From NCBI GenBank assembly GCA_003561495.1, contig PWWM01000251.1:1-34823 (forward strand): 34,823 nucleotides of DNA, in the 5' to 3' direction. Shown one piece after another: positions 16,762-24,744 of the stretch (positions within the stretch are counted from its first letter, which is position 1; each line of letters begins with the position of its first letter). The stretch is from Gammaproteobacteria bacterium (lineage in GTDB: Bacteria > Pseudomonadota > Gammaproteobacteria > Xanthomonadales > Wenzhouxiangellaceae). The notes below the pieces were generated by a model. The model saw only the letters and a list, made by a program, of their open reading frames with translations, was not told the origin of the DNA and ran no database searches. A program made the position numbers and the translations under genes.

Positions 16762-17822
16762 GCCGAAAAAAGATTCTTTTCATTGACCGCGACGGCTGCC
16801 TGATCGAGGAGCCCGAAGACGAACAGGTCGACCGCTTCGAGAAGTTCCGGTTGATGCCGAATGTCATTCCCGCATTATCGCGACTGAAAGGAGCCGGTTA
16901 TCGCTTTGTCATGGTGAGCAACCAGGACGGACTGGGTACTGAATCCTTTCCCGAACAGGACTTCATTGGCCCGCACGAGCTGCTGCTGCAGATTCTTTCT
17001 TCCCAAGGCATCGCGTTTGACGCCGTCCATATCGACCGGACGCTGCCGGCCGATAACGCCCCGACCCGCAAACCCGGGGTCGGCATGCTGCTGGAGTATC
17101 TGCGCGATCCCGGTCTGGATCGCAACCGCTCGGCGGTTATTGGCGATCGCGAAACCGACCTGGAGCTGGCCGATAACATGGGCCTGCGCGGCTACCGGAT
17201 CAGCGAGGAAATGGGCTGGAACGAGATCGCCGATGCCCTGCTGGATCAGCCGCGCACCGGCTCGGTCGAGCGAAACACCCGGGAAACGACCATTGCGGTG
17301 GCCGTCAACCTCGATCAGTCCGCCCCGGTGACCATCGACACCGGCATCGGGTTTTTCGACCACATGCTCGAACAAGTGGCCAGCCACGGCGGTTTCGCCC
17401 TGGAACTCCAATGCAGCGGTGACCTGCATGTCGACGAACACCACACCGTCGAGGATTGCGCGCTGGCCCTGGGCAGCGCTCTGGACCAGGCGCTGGGCGA
17501 TCGCCACGGCATTGGACGCTATGGTTTCACCCTGCCGATGGATGAATCCCTGGCCAAAGTCGCTATCGATCTGTCCGGGCGGCCGGTATTCGTGCTCAAC
17601 GGCGAATTTCCGCGCGAGTCCGTCGGTGGCCTGCACACCGAGATGGTGGGTCATTTCTTTGCCTCGCTGGCCCAGACGCTTCGCTGCGCGCTGCATATCG
17701 ACTTGAGCGGTGACAATACCCACCACATGGTCGAAGCCTGTTTCAAAGGCGTGGGTCGGGCGTTGCGACCGGCGCTGGCGACCGGCGCGGCCGGCATGCC
17801 CTCGACCAAAGGGGTGCTTTGA
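16758..17822 (+). CDS. hisB: Bifunctional histidinol-phosphatase / imidazoleglycerol-phosphate dehydratase
   Basis: This 354-residue fusion matches the enterobacterial type (about 355). The N-terminal HAD phosphatase (about 1-165) has the nucleophile motif FIDRDGCLI with Asp10 and Asp12, and VIGDRETDLELADNMG near its end. It removes phosphate from histidinol phosphate. The C-terminal dehydratase (about 168-354) has the two metal-binding motifs DEHHTVEDC and THHMVEAC. It acts two steps earlier in the pathway. The start is the ATG overlapping the hisC stop, since the HAD motif follows at once. The fusion is one of the clearer gammaproteobacterial markers in the window. After the stop there are four GGGTTCA repeats before hisH. 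Confidence 0.97.
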   Translation: MSRKKILFIDRDGCLIEEPEDEQVDRFEKFRLMPNVIPALSRLKGAGYRFVMVSNQDGLGTESFPEQDFIGPHELLLQILSSQGIAFDAVHIDRTLPADNAPTRKPGVGMLLEYLRDPGLDRNRSAVIGDRETDLELADNMGLRGYRISEEMGWNEIADALLDQPRTGSVERNTRETTIAVAVNLDQSAPVTIDTGIGFFDHMLEQVASHGGFALELQCSGDLHVDEHHTVEDCALALGSALDQALGDRHGIGRYGFTLPMDESLAKVAIDLSGRPVFVLNGEFPRESVGGLHTEMVGHFFASLAQTLRCALHIDLSGDNTHHMVEACFKGVGRALRPALATGAAGMPSTKGVL

Positions 17823-17830
17823 AGATGCAA

Positions 17831-17858
17831 GGGTTCAGGGTTCAGGGTTCAGGGTTCA
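17831..17858 (+). repeat. Four perfect GGGTTCA heptamers between hisB and hisH
   Basis: GGGTTCA is repeated four times in tandem, followed by AGGGGGGAG, which serves as the hisH ribosome binding site. Perfect 7-bp tandem repeats are prone to slippage. Loss or gain would change the hisB-hisH spacing without touching either reading frame. The reverse complement belongs to the same heptamer series as the degenerate array before hisG. Confidence 0.9.
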
Positions 17859-17871
17859 AGGGGGGAGTTTG

Positions 17872-18468
17872 GTGAGTATTGTGGTGATCGATACGGGGGG
17901 CGCCAACTTGGCTTCGGTGGTGCATGCCATTCATCGGCTGGGGGCGGAATGTTCGTTGACCAGTCGGGCCGAGCGGATTCGTTCCGGCTCCCGGGTCATC
18001 CTGCCGGGCGTGGGCTCGGCCGGTGCGGCCATGGCGGCATTGCGCGAGGCCGGCCTGGTCGAGGTCATTCGCTCACTGACCCAGCCGGTGCTGGGCATTT
18101 GTCTCGGTCTGCAGTTGCTCTACGAGCGTTCCGATGAAGGTGGCACGGAATGTCTCGATCTGATTCCCGGAACGGTCCGCAAGCTCCAGGTTCCCGATCA
18201 ACTGCGCCTGCCGCACATGGGTTGGAGTCAGCTTGATTGGCGCAGGGCGGATGATCCGCTGGCCCGAGGGGTGGATGCCGATGACTGGTACTACTTCGTT
18301 CACAGTTTCGCCGCGCCCACCGAACATGCGATTGCCACCGGCAAGCACGGTCGGCCATTCGCCGCGATCGTGCGCAAGGACAACTTTGCCGCCTGCCAAT
18401 TCCATCCGGAAAAATCGGCGGGTGCCGGTGCGCGGATTCTGGCCAACTTCCTGGAGTCGCAATCGTGA
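17872..18468 (+). CDS. hisH: Imidazole glycerol phosphate synthase, glutamine amidotransferase subunit
   Basis: HisH hydrolyses glutamine and passes ammonia to HisF. The class I amidotransferase triad is visible: Cys77 in LGICLGLQLLYE, and His178 and Glu180 in QFHPEKS. The start is taken as GTG at 17872 (VSIVVIDTGGANL), which follows the GGGGGAG ribosome binding site and gives 198 residues, the usual family length. The frame is open further upstream into hisB, but that part is not conserved. A 43-bp gap without a feature separates it from hisA. It is one of the few his genes here not coupled by overlap to its upstream neighbour. Confidence 0.95.
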   Translation: MSIVVIDTGGANLASVVHAIHRLGAECSLTSRAERIRSGSRVILPGVGSAGAAMAALREAGLVEVIRSLTQPVLGICLGLQLLYERSDEGGTECLDLIPGTVRKLQVPDQLRLPHMGWSQLDWRRADDPLARGVDADDWYYFVHSFAAPTEHAIATGKHGRPFAAIVRKDNFAACQFHPEKSAGAGARILANFLESQS

Positions 18469-18511
18469 ACAATAATGCAGTTCAGAGTTTCACACTATCA
18501 GGGAGCATGCA

Positions 18512-19246
18512 ATGATCATCATCCCAGCCATTGATTTGCGTGGCGGCCGCGTGGTTCGTCTGGAACAGGGCGACTACGAGCGCGAAACCCGCTACCCGGA
18601 GGACCCGATCGAGCTGGCCCTGCGTTATCAAAAGGCCGGCGCCACCTGCCTGCATCTGGTCGACCTGGACAGTGCCCGCGATGGTGGCGAAGCGAACCTG
18701 AAAATCATCCACGCCATCTGTGGCGCCGTCGACATCCCGGTGCAAACCGGCGGCGGGGTTCGTTGCCTGGAAGATCTCACCCAACGCCTGGAAGCCGGAG
18801 CCAAGCGAGTCGTGGTGGGCAGTTTGTGCGTGAAGCGCCCGGAAGTGGTCTGCAGTTGGCTGGACAGTCTCGGCGGCGATTGTCTGGTAGCCGGACTGGA
18901 TGTTTCGCGTGGAGTGGATGAGGCCTGGTTTCCGCATGCCAGCGGTTGGTCCGAGGCCGGAGACACCGACCTGTTCACCCTGCTCAGCCGCTTCAGCGCC
19001 GCCGGCCTGGTCCACCTTTTGTGCACCGATATCGAGCGTGATGGCATGTACCTGGGTCCTTCGATCACTCTGTACCAATCCATTGCCAATGAATTTCCCG
19101 CCCTGAAAATTCAGGCCTCGGGTGGCATTGGTTCGCCGGATGATCTGGAGTCGGTATCCAGAACCGGCGTGGACGGGTGCATCGTCGGCCGCGCCCTGCT
19201 CGAAGGGCGAGTGCCATTGAAGGAGATCGAACGATGGTCGCGATAA
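18512..19246 (+). CDS. hisA: 1-(5-phosphoribosyl)-5-[(5-phosphoribosylamino)methylideneamino]imidazole-4-carboxamide isomerase
   Basis: HisA is a (beta/alpha)8 barrel that performs the Amadori isomerisation of ProFAR to PRFAR. It has 244 residues. The two catalytic Asp residues are in IPAIDLRGG (Asp8) and LCTDIERDG. Phosphate-binding loops are TGGGVR and ASGGIGS. It starts with an ATG closely preceded by GGGAG. It overlaps hisF by 13 bp, since the hisF ribosome binding site AAGGAGA and start lie inside its 3' end. Confidence 0.97.
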   Translation: MIIIPAIDLRGGRVVRLEQGDYERETRYPEDPIELALRYQKAGATCLHLVDLDSARDGGEANLKIIHAICGAVDIPVQTGGGVRCLEDLTQRLEAGAKRVVVGSLCVKRPEVVCSWLDSLGGDCLVAGLDVSRGVDEAWFPHASGWSEAGDTDLFTLLSRFSAAGLVHLLCTDIERDGMYLGPSITLYQSIANEFPALKIQASGGIGSPDDLESVSRTGVDGCIVGRALLEGRVPLKEIERWSR

Positions 19247-20019
19247 GAATCATTCCCTGCCTGGACGTGCGCGACGGGCGGGTGGTCAAGGGGGTGCGTT
19301 TTCGCAACCACCGCGAAATGGGCGATATTGTCGAGCTGGCCGGGCGCTACCGTGACGAGGGCGCGGACGAGCTGGTCTTCTATGACATCACCGCCAGCCC
19401 GCAAAAACGCAGTGTCGACACCGACTGGATTGCGCGCGTGGCCGAGGCGATTGACATTCCCTTTTGTGTCGCCGGCGGCATTCGCGATATTGCCACCGCC
19501 CGCGCCGTGCTGCATGCCGGCGCTGACAAGATCTCGGTCAACTCGCCGGCCCTCGAGCGTCCCGAGCTGATCGCTGAACTGGCCGCCGAATTCGGTTCGC
19601 AATGCGTGGTCGTGGGGATTGATTCCATCCGCGAAGGCGATCAATTCCGGGTTCGCCAGTACACCGGAGACCCGGACAATATGGTCGACCCGCGTCGCAA
19701 CACCTTGGAATGGGTCAGCGAAGTTCAGCGCCTGGGCGCCGGAGAAATCGTGCTTAACTGCATGGATGCCGATGGCGTGCGCTCGGGTTATGACATCGAC
19801 CAGCTCAGTCGCGTGCGCGCCATCTGCCGGGTGCCGCTGATCGCATCGGGTGGCGCCGGGGCGCCGGAGCATTTTCTGGAAGTCTTTCGCCAGGCCGATG
19901 TCGATGGCGCGCTGGCCGCGACCGTGTTTCATTCCGGGGAGATTGCCATTCCCGATCTCAAGGCCTGGCTGGGCCAGTCCGGCATTGTCACCCGCATCAA
20001 GTCACCGGAGGCAGCATGA
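19234..20019 (+). CDS. hisF: Imidazole glycerol phosphate synthase, cyclase subunit
   Basis: HisF is a (beta/alpha)8 barrel that uses ammonia from HisH to turn PRFAR into imidazole glycerol phosphate and AICAR. It has 261 residues. The catalytic Asp11 is in [15 protein letters not shown] and Asp130 in VVVGIDS, the same positions as in the well-studied Thermotoga enzyme. The ATG at 19234 follows AAGGAGA within the hisA end and begins the conserved N-terminus. Upstream in-frame codons lie in hisA. It overlaps hisIE by 4 bp. Confidence 0.97.
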   Translation: MVAIRIIPCLDVRDGRVVKGVRFRNHREMGDIVELAGRYRDEGADELVFYDITASPQKRSVDTDWIARVAEAIDIPFCVAGGIRDIATARAVLHAGADKISVNSPALERPELIAELAAEFGSQCVVVGIDSIREGDQFRVRQYTGDPDNMVDPRRNTLEWVSEVQRLGAGEIVLNCMDADGVRSGYDIDQLSRVRAICRVPLIASGGAGAPEHFLEVFRQADVDGALAATVFHSGEIAIPDLKAWLGQSGIVTRIKSPEAA

Positions 20020-20636
20020 ACACCGAATGGCCCGAACTGGACTGGGACAAGATCGACGGACTGACGCCGGCGATCATCCAGGATGCCGGCGATGGCCGGG
20101 TACTGATGCTGGGTTACATGAACCCTCAAGCCCTGAAAGTCACCCTCGAGTCCGGCCGCGTGACCTTTTTCTCACGCAGCAAGCAGCGCCTGTGGACCAA
20201 GGGCGAGACCTCCGGTCACTTCCTGGAACTGGTCGATATCCGTTGCGACTGCGATCGCGACACACTATTGATCCAGGCTCGACCCCACGGACCCACCTGT
20301 CACCTGGGCACCACCACCTGCTTTGGCGAGACTCACTGGCCGGCGATCGGCCAACTCAACCGACTGGAACGAACCATCCATGAGCGCGCACAGGACGGTT
20401 CCGAGTCCAGTTATACCCGCAAGCTGCTTGAACGCGGCGCCGAGCGCTGCGCCCAGAAAGTCGGCGAAGAAGGCGTGGAAGTCGCGCTGGCCGCAGCGAC
20501 CGGCGAAAGGGAAAAACTCGCCGAGGAAGCCGCCGACCTGCTCTATCACCTGCTGGTTTGCCTGAAATCAGTCGATGTCGATCTCGACCAGGTCCTTGAA
20601 GTCCTGAAAAGCCGGCACCGTTCAGTCACCCAGTAA
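20016..20636 (+). CDS. hisIE: Phosphoribosyl-AMP cyclohydrolase / phosphoribosyl-ATP pyrophosphatase fusion
   Basis: This bifunctional enzyme does steps two and three of histidine synthesis. The N-terminal cyclohydrolase (about 1-115) carries [19 protein letters not shown], the metal-site Asp residues in DCDRDTLL and the Cys pair in [12 protein letters not shown]. The C-terminal pyrophosphohydrolase (about 118-206) has [20 protein letters not shown] and the [12 protein letters not shown] metal-binding helix. It is the last gene of the operon. It ends inside the 3' end of the convergent EAL gene, with a 15-bp overlap. Confidence 0.96.
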   Translation: MNTEWPELDWDKIDGLTPAIIQDAGDGRVLMLGYMNPQALKVTLESGRVTFFSRSKQRLWTKGETSGHFLELVDIRCDCDRDTLLIQARPHGPTCHLGTTTCFGETHWPAIGQLNRLERTIHERAQDGSESSYTRKLLERGAERCAQKVGEEGVEVALAAATGEREKLAEEAADLLYHLLVCLKSVDVDLDQVLEVLKSRHRSVTQ

Positions 20637-21395
20637 CTGGGGGTCAACCGCCGGCTTGGCCTGGATCTCGGGACGGGCAAAGTAGAAACCCTGGAAGTGA
20701 TCCACTCCGGCACACTGCTTGAGCCACTCGACTTCCTCGGCACGTTCGACACCGGCGGCGATGACGCCAATATCCAGCGCTCGGCAGGTCGCCACCATGC
20801 CCAGCACCATGGCCTGGCGCCGACGGCTGGAATGGATCCCGTTGATGACTTCGCGATCCAGCTTGATGAAGTGCGGCCGAAACACCACCAGCCGTTTCAG
20901 ACCGGCCTCGCCGGTACCGAAATTGTCGGCCAGCACCCGAAACCCGGCGTCCTCGGCCTTGTCGTGTGCCGCCGCCAGCTCACGTGGGTTGCCCAGTCGC
21001 GCCAGGCTGGAGAATTCCAGCACGATCCGACCACGATCAAAACCGGCCCGGTCGGCCTTCCGGCGAGGGACCGCCAGCATCTGATCAACGTTGCCCGGAG
21101 TGATCTGGGTGCAATTGAGAAAAAGGTTGGAGCCTATGCCCAACGCGGCGGCATCCTGTATGGCGCGGGTACGACAGGCCTGATCGAAGTAGGCCAGGTT
21201 TTCCGGTCTCACATTGGCAATGATGCTGCTGGCCGGTTCACCGGAACGACCGCGAACCAGCGCCTCGTAGCCGAACACCCGCCCGACGCCAAGCTGGACA
21301 AGCGGCTGAAAGGCAAACTCGATGCCAACCCCGATGACTTCGGTGTAGTCGTCAAGTTTCGGGTCGTGATCGGTGGCCATGGTTGCCTCGAACAT
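20622..21395 (-). CDS. EAL-domain protein (cyclic-di-GMP phosphodiesterase family), one metal-site residue changed
   Basis: This stand-alone EAL domain of 257 residues has no GGDEF, PAS or receiver domain and no membrane segment. The signature motif reads EALVRG. The other landmarks are recognisable: NCTQ (canonical NVSP), VLEFSS, IKLDREV with the catalytic Lys, GVER with the Glu, and QGFYFARP near the end. In the metal-binding loop the canonical DDFGTG reads DNFGTG, with Asn replacing the second Asp. This may weaken catalysis and could make the protein a c-di-GMP binder. The start at 21395 follows AGGGA with good spacing; a longer frame exists to 21473. It lies on the strand opposite the his operon and overlaps the end of hisIE. 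Confidence 0.87.
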   Translation of the reverse strand: MFEATMATDHDPKLDDYTEVIGVGIEFAFQPLVQLGVGRVFGYEALVRGRSGEPASSIIANVRPENLAYFDQACRTRAIQDAAALGIGSNLFLNCTQITPGNVDQMLAVPRRKADRAGFDRGRIVLEFSSLARLGNPRELAAAHDKAEDAGFRVLADNFGTGEAGLKRLVVFRPHFIKLDREVINGIHSSRRRQAMVLGMVATCRALDIGVIAAGVERAEEVEWLKQCAGVDHFQGFYFARPEIQAKPAVDPQLLGD

Positions 21396-21542
21396 AAGTC
21401 GATTCCCTGTTGAATTGTAAGCGTTGATAGTCAGGAAAACAGAAATTCCTTTCTCCTGCCAACGATAATTCAACTTTCATGCCAACGTGTTGAACCTGAT
21501 GGGTGGATCACGCCCGAACCAGCAAAACGAGCCGATGTTTTA

Positions 21543-21557
21543 CCAGTCAGTGACTGG
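21543..21557. repeat. 15-bp palindrome in the gap between the EAL and creatininase genes
   Basis: CCAGTCA-G-TGACTGG is a perfect 7-bp palindrome around one base. It lies in the 236-bp intergenic stretch 21396-21631, about 150 bp upstream of the EAL start, so it could be an operator for that gene. The rest of that stretch shows only short imperfect repeats of CGACCC and GGACC type. Confidence 0.5.
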
Positions 21558-21631
21558 CTCAGTTCTGAATCATGACTCGTCGGGACCATTCCGACCCAAT
21601 CACGACCTGATCGGACCCGAGCCGACCCGAT

Positions 21632-22363
21632 TCAGACAAGAAAGCCGTGGTAATCCTCCAGCGCGTCGGCCAGCGCGGCTTCGTACAGTTTTCGACCATG
21701 TTCACGACGGGCCAGGCCGGATTCAGCGCCGATGCGGCCATCCGGGAAATGTTTGCGATAATCGCTGGCATCGCGAATCGGCCCCTCAGGCGCGCGCTCG
21801 GGATCCAGTGGCACGTCCCGTACCTGGTCGGGATAGGCATGCCAGGTCAGGGAAATCTCCGACGGGGTGGCGTGCGAACCCTCGGCATCGCCGAACAATT
21901 CACGACTCAGACGGGTGACGCGCTTGCCGGCAAACCAGTTGGCCAGTTTCAGGTGCAATCCACCGGCCTGGCCGGACAGGCTGGATTCGGCATAGACCTC
22001 GGCAAAGGCGGCGTTGACGGTGGCGATGTTGCCACCGTGGCCATTGAGAAAGTAAATGCGTTCGAACCCCTGGACGGCCAGCGACCCGACGACATCGACC
22101 ACGACCGCCATCAGCGTCGAGGGTTTCAGTGTGATTGACCCGGGAAAGCCGAGATGATGCTGGGCCATGCCGATGCTCAAGGTCGGGCCAATCAGAATGC
22201 CTTCGGCATGCATTCCCTCGGCAATGATTTCCGGGCACAGTGCATCGGTGCCGATCAACCCGGTCGGGCCGTGCTGCTCGGTCGAACCGATCGGGATGAC
22301 GATGCCGCGAGATTGCTCCAGATACTTTTCAATCTCCGGCCATGTGGACAGTTGTAGTTTCAT
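21632..22363 (-). CDS. Creatininase-family amidohydrolase
   Basis: The 243-residue product belongs to the creatininase/FAPy-deformylase/MftE family of metal-dependent amidohydrolases. The metal ligands are visible in order: Glu29 and His31 in STEQHGPTG, Asp40 in GTDALCPEI, His109 in LNGHGGN and Glu169 in SHATPSEISL. The start MKLQLSTW was preferred because the conserved fold begins there. An upstream in-frame ATG at 22462 would run through the hairpin at 22409-22445. No mycofactocin or riboflavin genes are nearby, so the substrate cannot be inferred from context. Confidence 0.92.
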   Translation of the reverse strand: MKLQLSTWPEIEKYLEQSRGIVIPIGSTEQHGPTGLIGTDALCPEIIAEGMHAEGILIGPTLSIGMAQHHLGFPGSITLKPSTLMAVVVDVVGSLAVQGFERIYFLNGHGGNIATVNAAFAEVYAESSLSGQAGGLHLKLANWFAGKRVTRLSRELFGDAEGSHATPSEISLTWHAYPDQVRDVPLDPERAPEGPIRDASDYRKHFPDGRIGAESGLARREHGRKLYEAALADALEDYHGFLV

Positions 22364-22408
22364 GGCTGGATTATAAAGGGGGTGGGGTGTGGGGGCTGGG
22401 CGCCGAGT

Positions 22409-22445
22409 GGTATTTGACCGATCAGTCCGTGATCGGTCGGATACC
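22409..22445 (-). terminator. Long stem-loop between the lipoprotein hydrolase and creatininase genes
   Basis: The arms GACCGATCA and TGATCGGTC (22416-22424 and 22430-22438) pair perfectly around a 5-nt loop. The stem extends outward by GGTAT/ATACC across two T-G positions to about 16 pairs. It sits about 24 nt after the stop of the minus-strand hydrolase gene. There is no T-run after it on the minus strand, so it may be a terminator, a 3'-end protector or an intergenic repeat. Confidence 0.55.
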
Positions 22446-22468
22446 ACCCGATGCTTACCCAAAAAAAC

Positions 22469-23197
22469 CTAATCGATACGCGGCAGAATCTCTTCCCATA
22501 GATCTCGCCAGACCGACCAGCGATGGCCACCCGGGCGGGTGATGACCTGGTCGGAATCGACCAGCTCGGCCAGCAGGCGATTGCCGCGGGCCATGCGATC
22601 ACTTTCACCCCACCCCAGCCAGATGGTCTGGTCCAGGCCATCGCGCAAACAGACCCACAAGTCACGTTCGAAGTCCCGACCGGCATCGCCCGGCTGCCAG
22701 TCGGCCGGACCCCCGGCATCCTCGATTTCGGAAAGTATGGCGCGACCGCCCAGATGCGGGGCCAGGGCGATCACCCCGGTCACGGACTCGGCATCACCCA
22801 GGCAACTGTAAAGCAGGCCTCCGAAGCCGCCCAGCGAGGGACCCGAAATCCAGATGTCGCGGTAGCCCTGCTCCACGGCCGGATGGATCACATCGACTTC
22901 AAGGCGCTCGACAAAACTGCGCTCGCGGTAGTAGCCCATGTGCGCATCGACCACCACCACATCCCAGTCAGGCTGAAGTTGACCGACCAGATCGACCACC
23001 CCCTGGCGTTCGAATCCGTCGCCGCGATCACGGGCGCCGGGCAACAGCACCAGCAGGGTGGCCGAGCGCTGGTCACTGTCGGCCGGGAACCAGGACTGCG
23101 GCAATTGATCTTCCGTAGTGCGCAGCCCGGCACAGGCAGTCAACGACAGCGCCAGAACAACCAGCGCAACCCGAAAAAACCCCCGGCTGAAGTTCAT
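22469..23197 (-). CDS. Predicted lipoprotein, alpha/beta hydrolase fold
   Basis: The product has 242 residues. A lipobox LTAC (Cys22) follows a hydrophobic signal, so the mature protein is lipid-anchored. It has an alpha/beta hydrolase pattern: a beta strand ending LLVLLPGARDRGDGF, the nucleophile elbow GPSLGG (Ser121) and a C-terminal His (His225 in RPGGHRW). An acid residue is probably in the GWGESDRM segment. The family is not one I can name and the substrate is unknown. It is 18 bp downstream of the small periplasmic protein gene, on the same strand, so the two probably form one transcript. Confidence 0.85.
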   Translation of the reverse strand: MNFSRGFFRVALVVLALSLTACAGLRTTEDQLPQSWFPADSDQRSATLLVLLPGARDRGDGFERQGVVDLVGQLQPDWDVVVVDAHMGYYRERSFVERLEVDVIHPAVEQGYRDIWISGPSLGGFGGLLYSCLGDAESVTGVIALAPHLGGRAILSEIEDAGGPADWQPGDAGRDFERDLWVCLRDGLDQTIWLGWGESDRMARGNRLLAELVDSDQVITRPGGHRWSVWRDLWEEILPRID

Positions 23198-23215
23198 GAA
23201 TCGCTCAACTCATCT

Positions 23216-23632
23216 TCAGCGTGAGTCACGCTGAGCGCGCGCCAGCTGGGAACGAATATCGCCAACCAGGTTGTCGATCCAGGCCAGGTAGTTATTGTGA
23301 ATCACCACGCGGCCATCCCTGCGCTCGGTGTACCGCAGCTCCTCGGAATCGCGGTAGCTGATCTTGATCTCATCTTCGCCGATGTCAATGCCGATTTGCG
23401 CCCAGTGCGCACGCACGTACAGATCCGCGATGATGAAATCGTCCCCTTCCTCGGCGACCGTCCAGTCACGGGCGTACATGGCATTGATCACCGCATCCTT
23501 GGCCGCGGATTGCGACACACCCTGCGGGATGCTGATCGGCGCCGGATCAACCAGGTCGCTGGTACGCAACTGGCCAAACGCCGCGATGGGAACCAGCAGA
23601 AAAAACAGAATAAGCAGGCGATTGATTTTCAT
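23216..23632 (-). CDS. Small predicted periplasmic protein, unknown function
   Basis: This 138-residue protein has a signal peptide (MKINRLLILFFLLVPIAAFG) and a mature part of about 118 residues with no Cys and no membrane helix. The mature sequence contains QSAAKDAVINAMYARDWTV and an alternating beta pattern (IIADLYVRAHWAQIGIDIGE), then YTERRDGRVVIHNNYLAWI. This suggests a small alpha/beta domain. I do not recognise the family with certainty. The ATG at 23632 is supported by AAGGAG 8 nt upstream, and the in-frame start at 23683 is not. It is the first gene of a two-gene unit with the lipoprotein hydrolase. Confidence 0.8.
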   Translation of the reverse strand: MKINRLLILFFLLVPIAAFGQLRTSDLVDPAPISIPQGVSQSAAKDAVINAMYARDWTVAEEGDDFIIADLYVRAHWAQIGIDIGEDEIKISYRDSEELRYTERRDGRVVIHNNYLAWIDNLVGDIRSQLARAQRDSR

Positions 23633-23983
23633 GACATCTCGCTCCTTATGAATGGAAGTCAGCTTCAACAGAATCGTCAACAATACAATTCCACCACGGA
23701 CAAGAATACTCCTGCGGCGGCAAGAATGCAGTCAAACCACTAGCTTTTGCCATTCAACTACGCAGATTGTCCCTGCTGTCTGCCACAAATCGATCGTGGC
23801 TTGGCCTGAGACGTAGGTCGGGGCTACGTCCCCGACGGACCATCGTGACCTAACCCCCACCAGATCGTTCGCATGCCCGAACCCGAACCAAGCACCGAAA
23901 CACATCGAATTCTTGTCAATATCGGGGATGATGTCCGTCGGGGACGTAGCCCCGATCTACAGGCATCCCGGCAGGTCAGCACT
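23633..23983. other. Intergenic region holding a REP pair, no gene seen
   Basis: These 351 bp lie upstream of the small periplasmic protein gene and downstream of the DUF218 gene, so they should hold the promoter of the former. No tRNA-like or coding signal is convincing. The notable content is the inverted pair of REP-like hairpins at 23811-23962. No clear -35/-10 pair could be chosen. Confidence 0.5.
23811..23962. repeat. Inverted pair of REP-like hairpins (REPIN-like), copies 2 and 3
   Basis: Copy 2 (23811-23840, plus) has the stem GTCGGGG/CCCCGAC with loop CTACGT. Copy 3 (23933-23962, minus) is the same unit inverted, 27 of 30 bases identical, with one stem end changed to A. They flank 92 bp of spacer. 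Two REP units facing each other form the arrangement known as a REPIN. A related copy lies at 8371-8400. The 5' ACGTAG of each unit could also pair with the CTACGT loop, giving two exclusive folds. Confidence 0.75.
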
Positions 23984-24652
23984 TCAGCGAATTCTTCGAA
24001 GCATGTGCTCGCGCCGGGCCAGACGGGCCCAGAACCGTCCACAAACAAACCAGCACACGTAGGCCGCCTCGCGAATGCTGTGCCAGAGGTTGGCCGGCGT
24101 CGGCCGGAAAGCCCGTTCAGCCGGGACCAGATGAACCTGCATGCCAAGCTGATTGGCAAAGATGCGTAGCCGACCCAGGTGGTAACGGCTCGACAACAAG
24201 TAGGTCGGCGTGTCCTTTTCAATCAGGTCACGGGCATGACGAAGATTCTGCAGGCTGTCGGTGGATTCCTCTTCGAGTTCGATGCGTCCCGGGTCAATGC
24301 CTGCCTGATGCATCAGCCAGTCGCGTCCGGCCGCCGCCTCGGATGGCTGGCCACCCCCCAGAATCACCAGGCGCAGGTCAGGCTGGCCAACGACCAGCTC
24401 GGCCGCACGCTCCAGGCGCTTTCTGAAATCGGGCGAGGGTTGACCCTGATCAAGCTGGTGGCCACACACCAGCATCACTCCCTCGGTCGGCCTGACGTTG
24501 GCCGCCAGCATCCAGCGCCATACCCACAGCCAGGCCACCAGCCAGCTCAGACCGACACTGAGGATCAGCATGATCAAGGCGACCACCAGCGATTCACGCA
24601 CGGCCGGATCACGCCACACCTCACCCGGCGTGCGCGGCGTTGACTGATTCAT
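23984..24652 (-). CDS. DUF218/YdcF-like (SanA/ElyC-type) membrane-anchored protein
   Basis: The 222-residue product has one N-terminal transmembrane helix (about residues 23-48) and then a DUF218 domain. It carries VMLVCGHQLDQG, LVILGGGQPSEAAAG, RIELEEESTDSLQN and LLSSRYHLGRLRIF, the usual DUF218 motif order. The family (ElyC, SanA, YdcF) is linked to envelope integrity, but its chemistry is not settled. It is divergent from the ketosynthase gene of the pigment cluster with about 90 bp between starts. It may be a neighbour or an envelope-side accessory; sequence does not decide. Confidence 0.87.
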   Translation of the reverse strand: MNQSTPRTPGEVWRDPAVRESLVVALIMLILSVGLSWLVAWLWVWRWMLAANVRPTEGVMLVCGHQLDQGQPSPDFRKRLERAAELVVGQPDLRLVILGGGQPSEAAAGRDWLMHQAGIDPGRIELEEESTDSLQNLRHARDLIEKDTPTYLLSSRYHLGRLRIFANQLGMQVHLVPAERAFRPTPANLWHSIREAAYVCWFVCGRFWARLARREHMLRRIR

Positions 24653-24744
24653 GCGCCTTACTCCCCGAACCCGGTCGAATTGCGCATCGCCGGTTCATCC
24701 GGGTTATGATTTGTGACGATTTCGTGGATCAAGATGAATTTCCC

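Noticed and set aside
13464-17858. Heptamer repeats as a CRISPR or satellite array
   Set aside because: The units are 7 bp with no spacers, so they do not resemble CRISPR. Only tandem repeats were reported.
21575-21635. Imperfect direct repeat of GGACC/CCGACCC stretches
   Set aside because: The match is short and interrupted, and it could reflect simple GC-rich composition.
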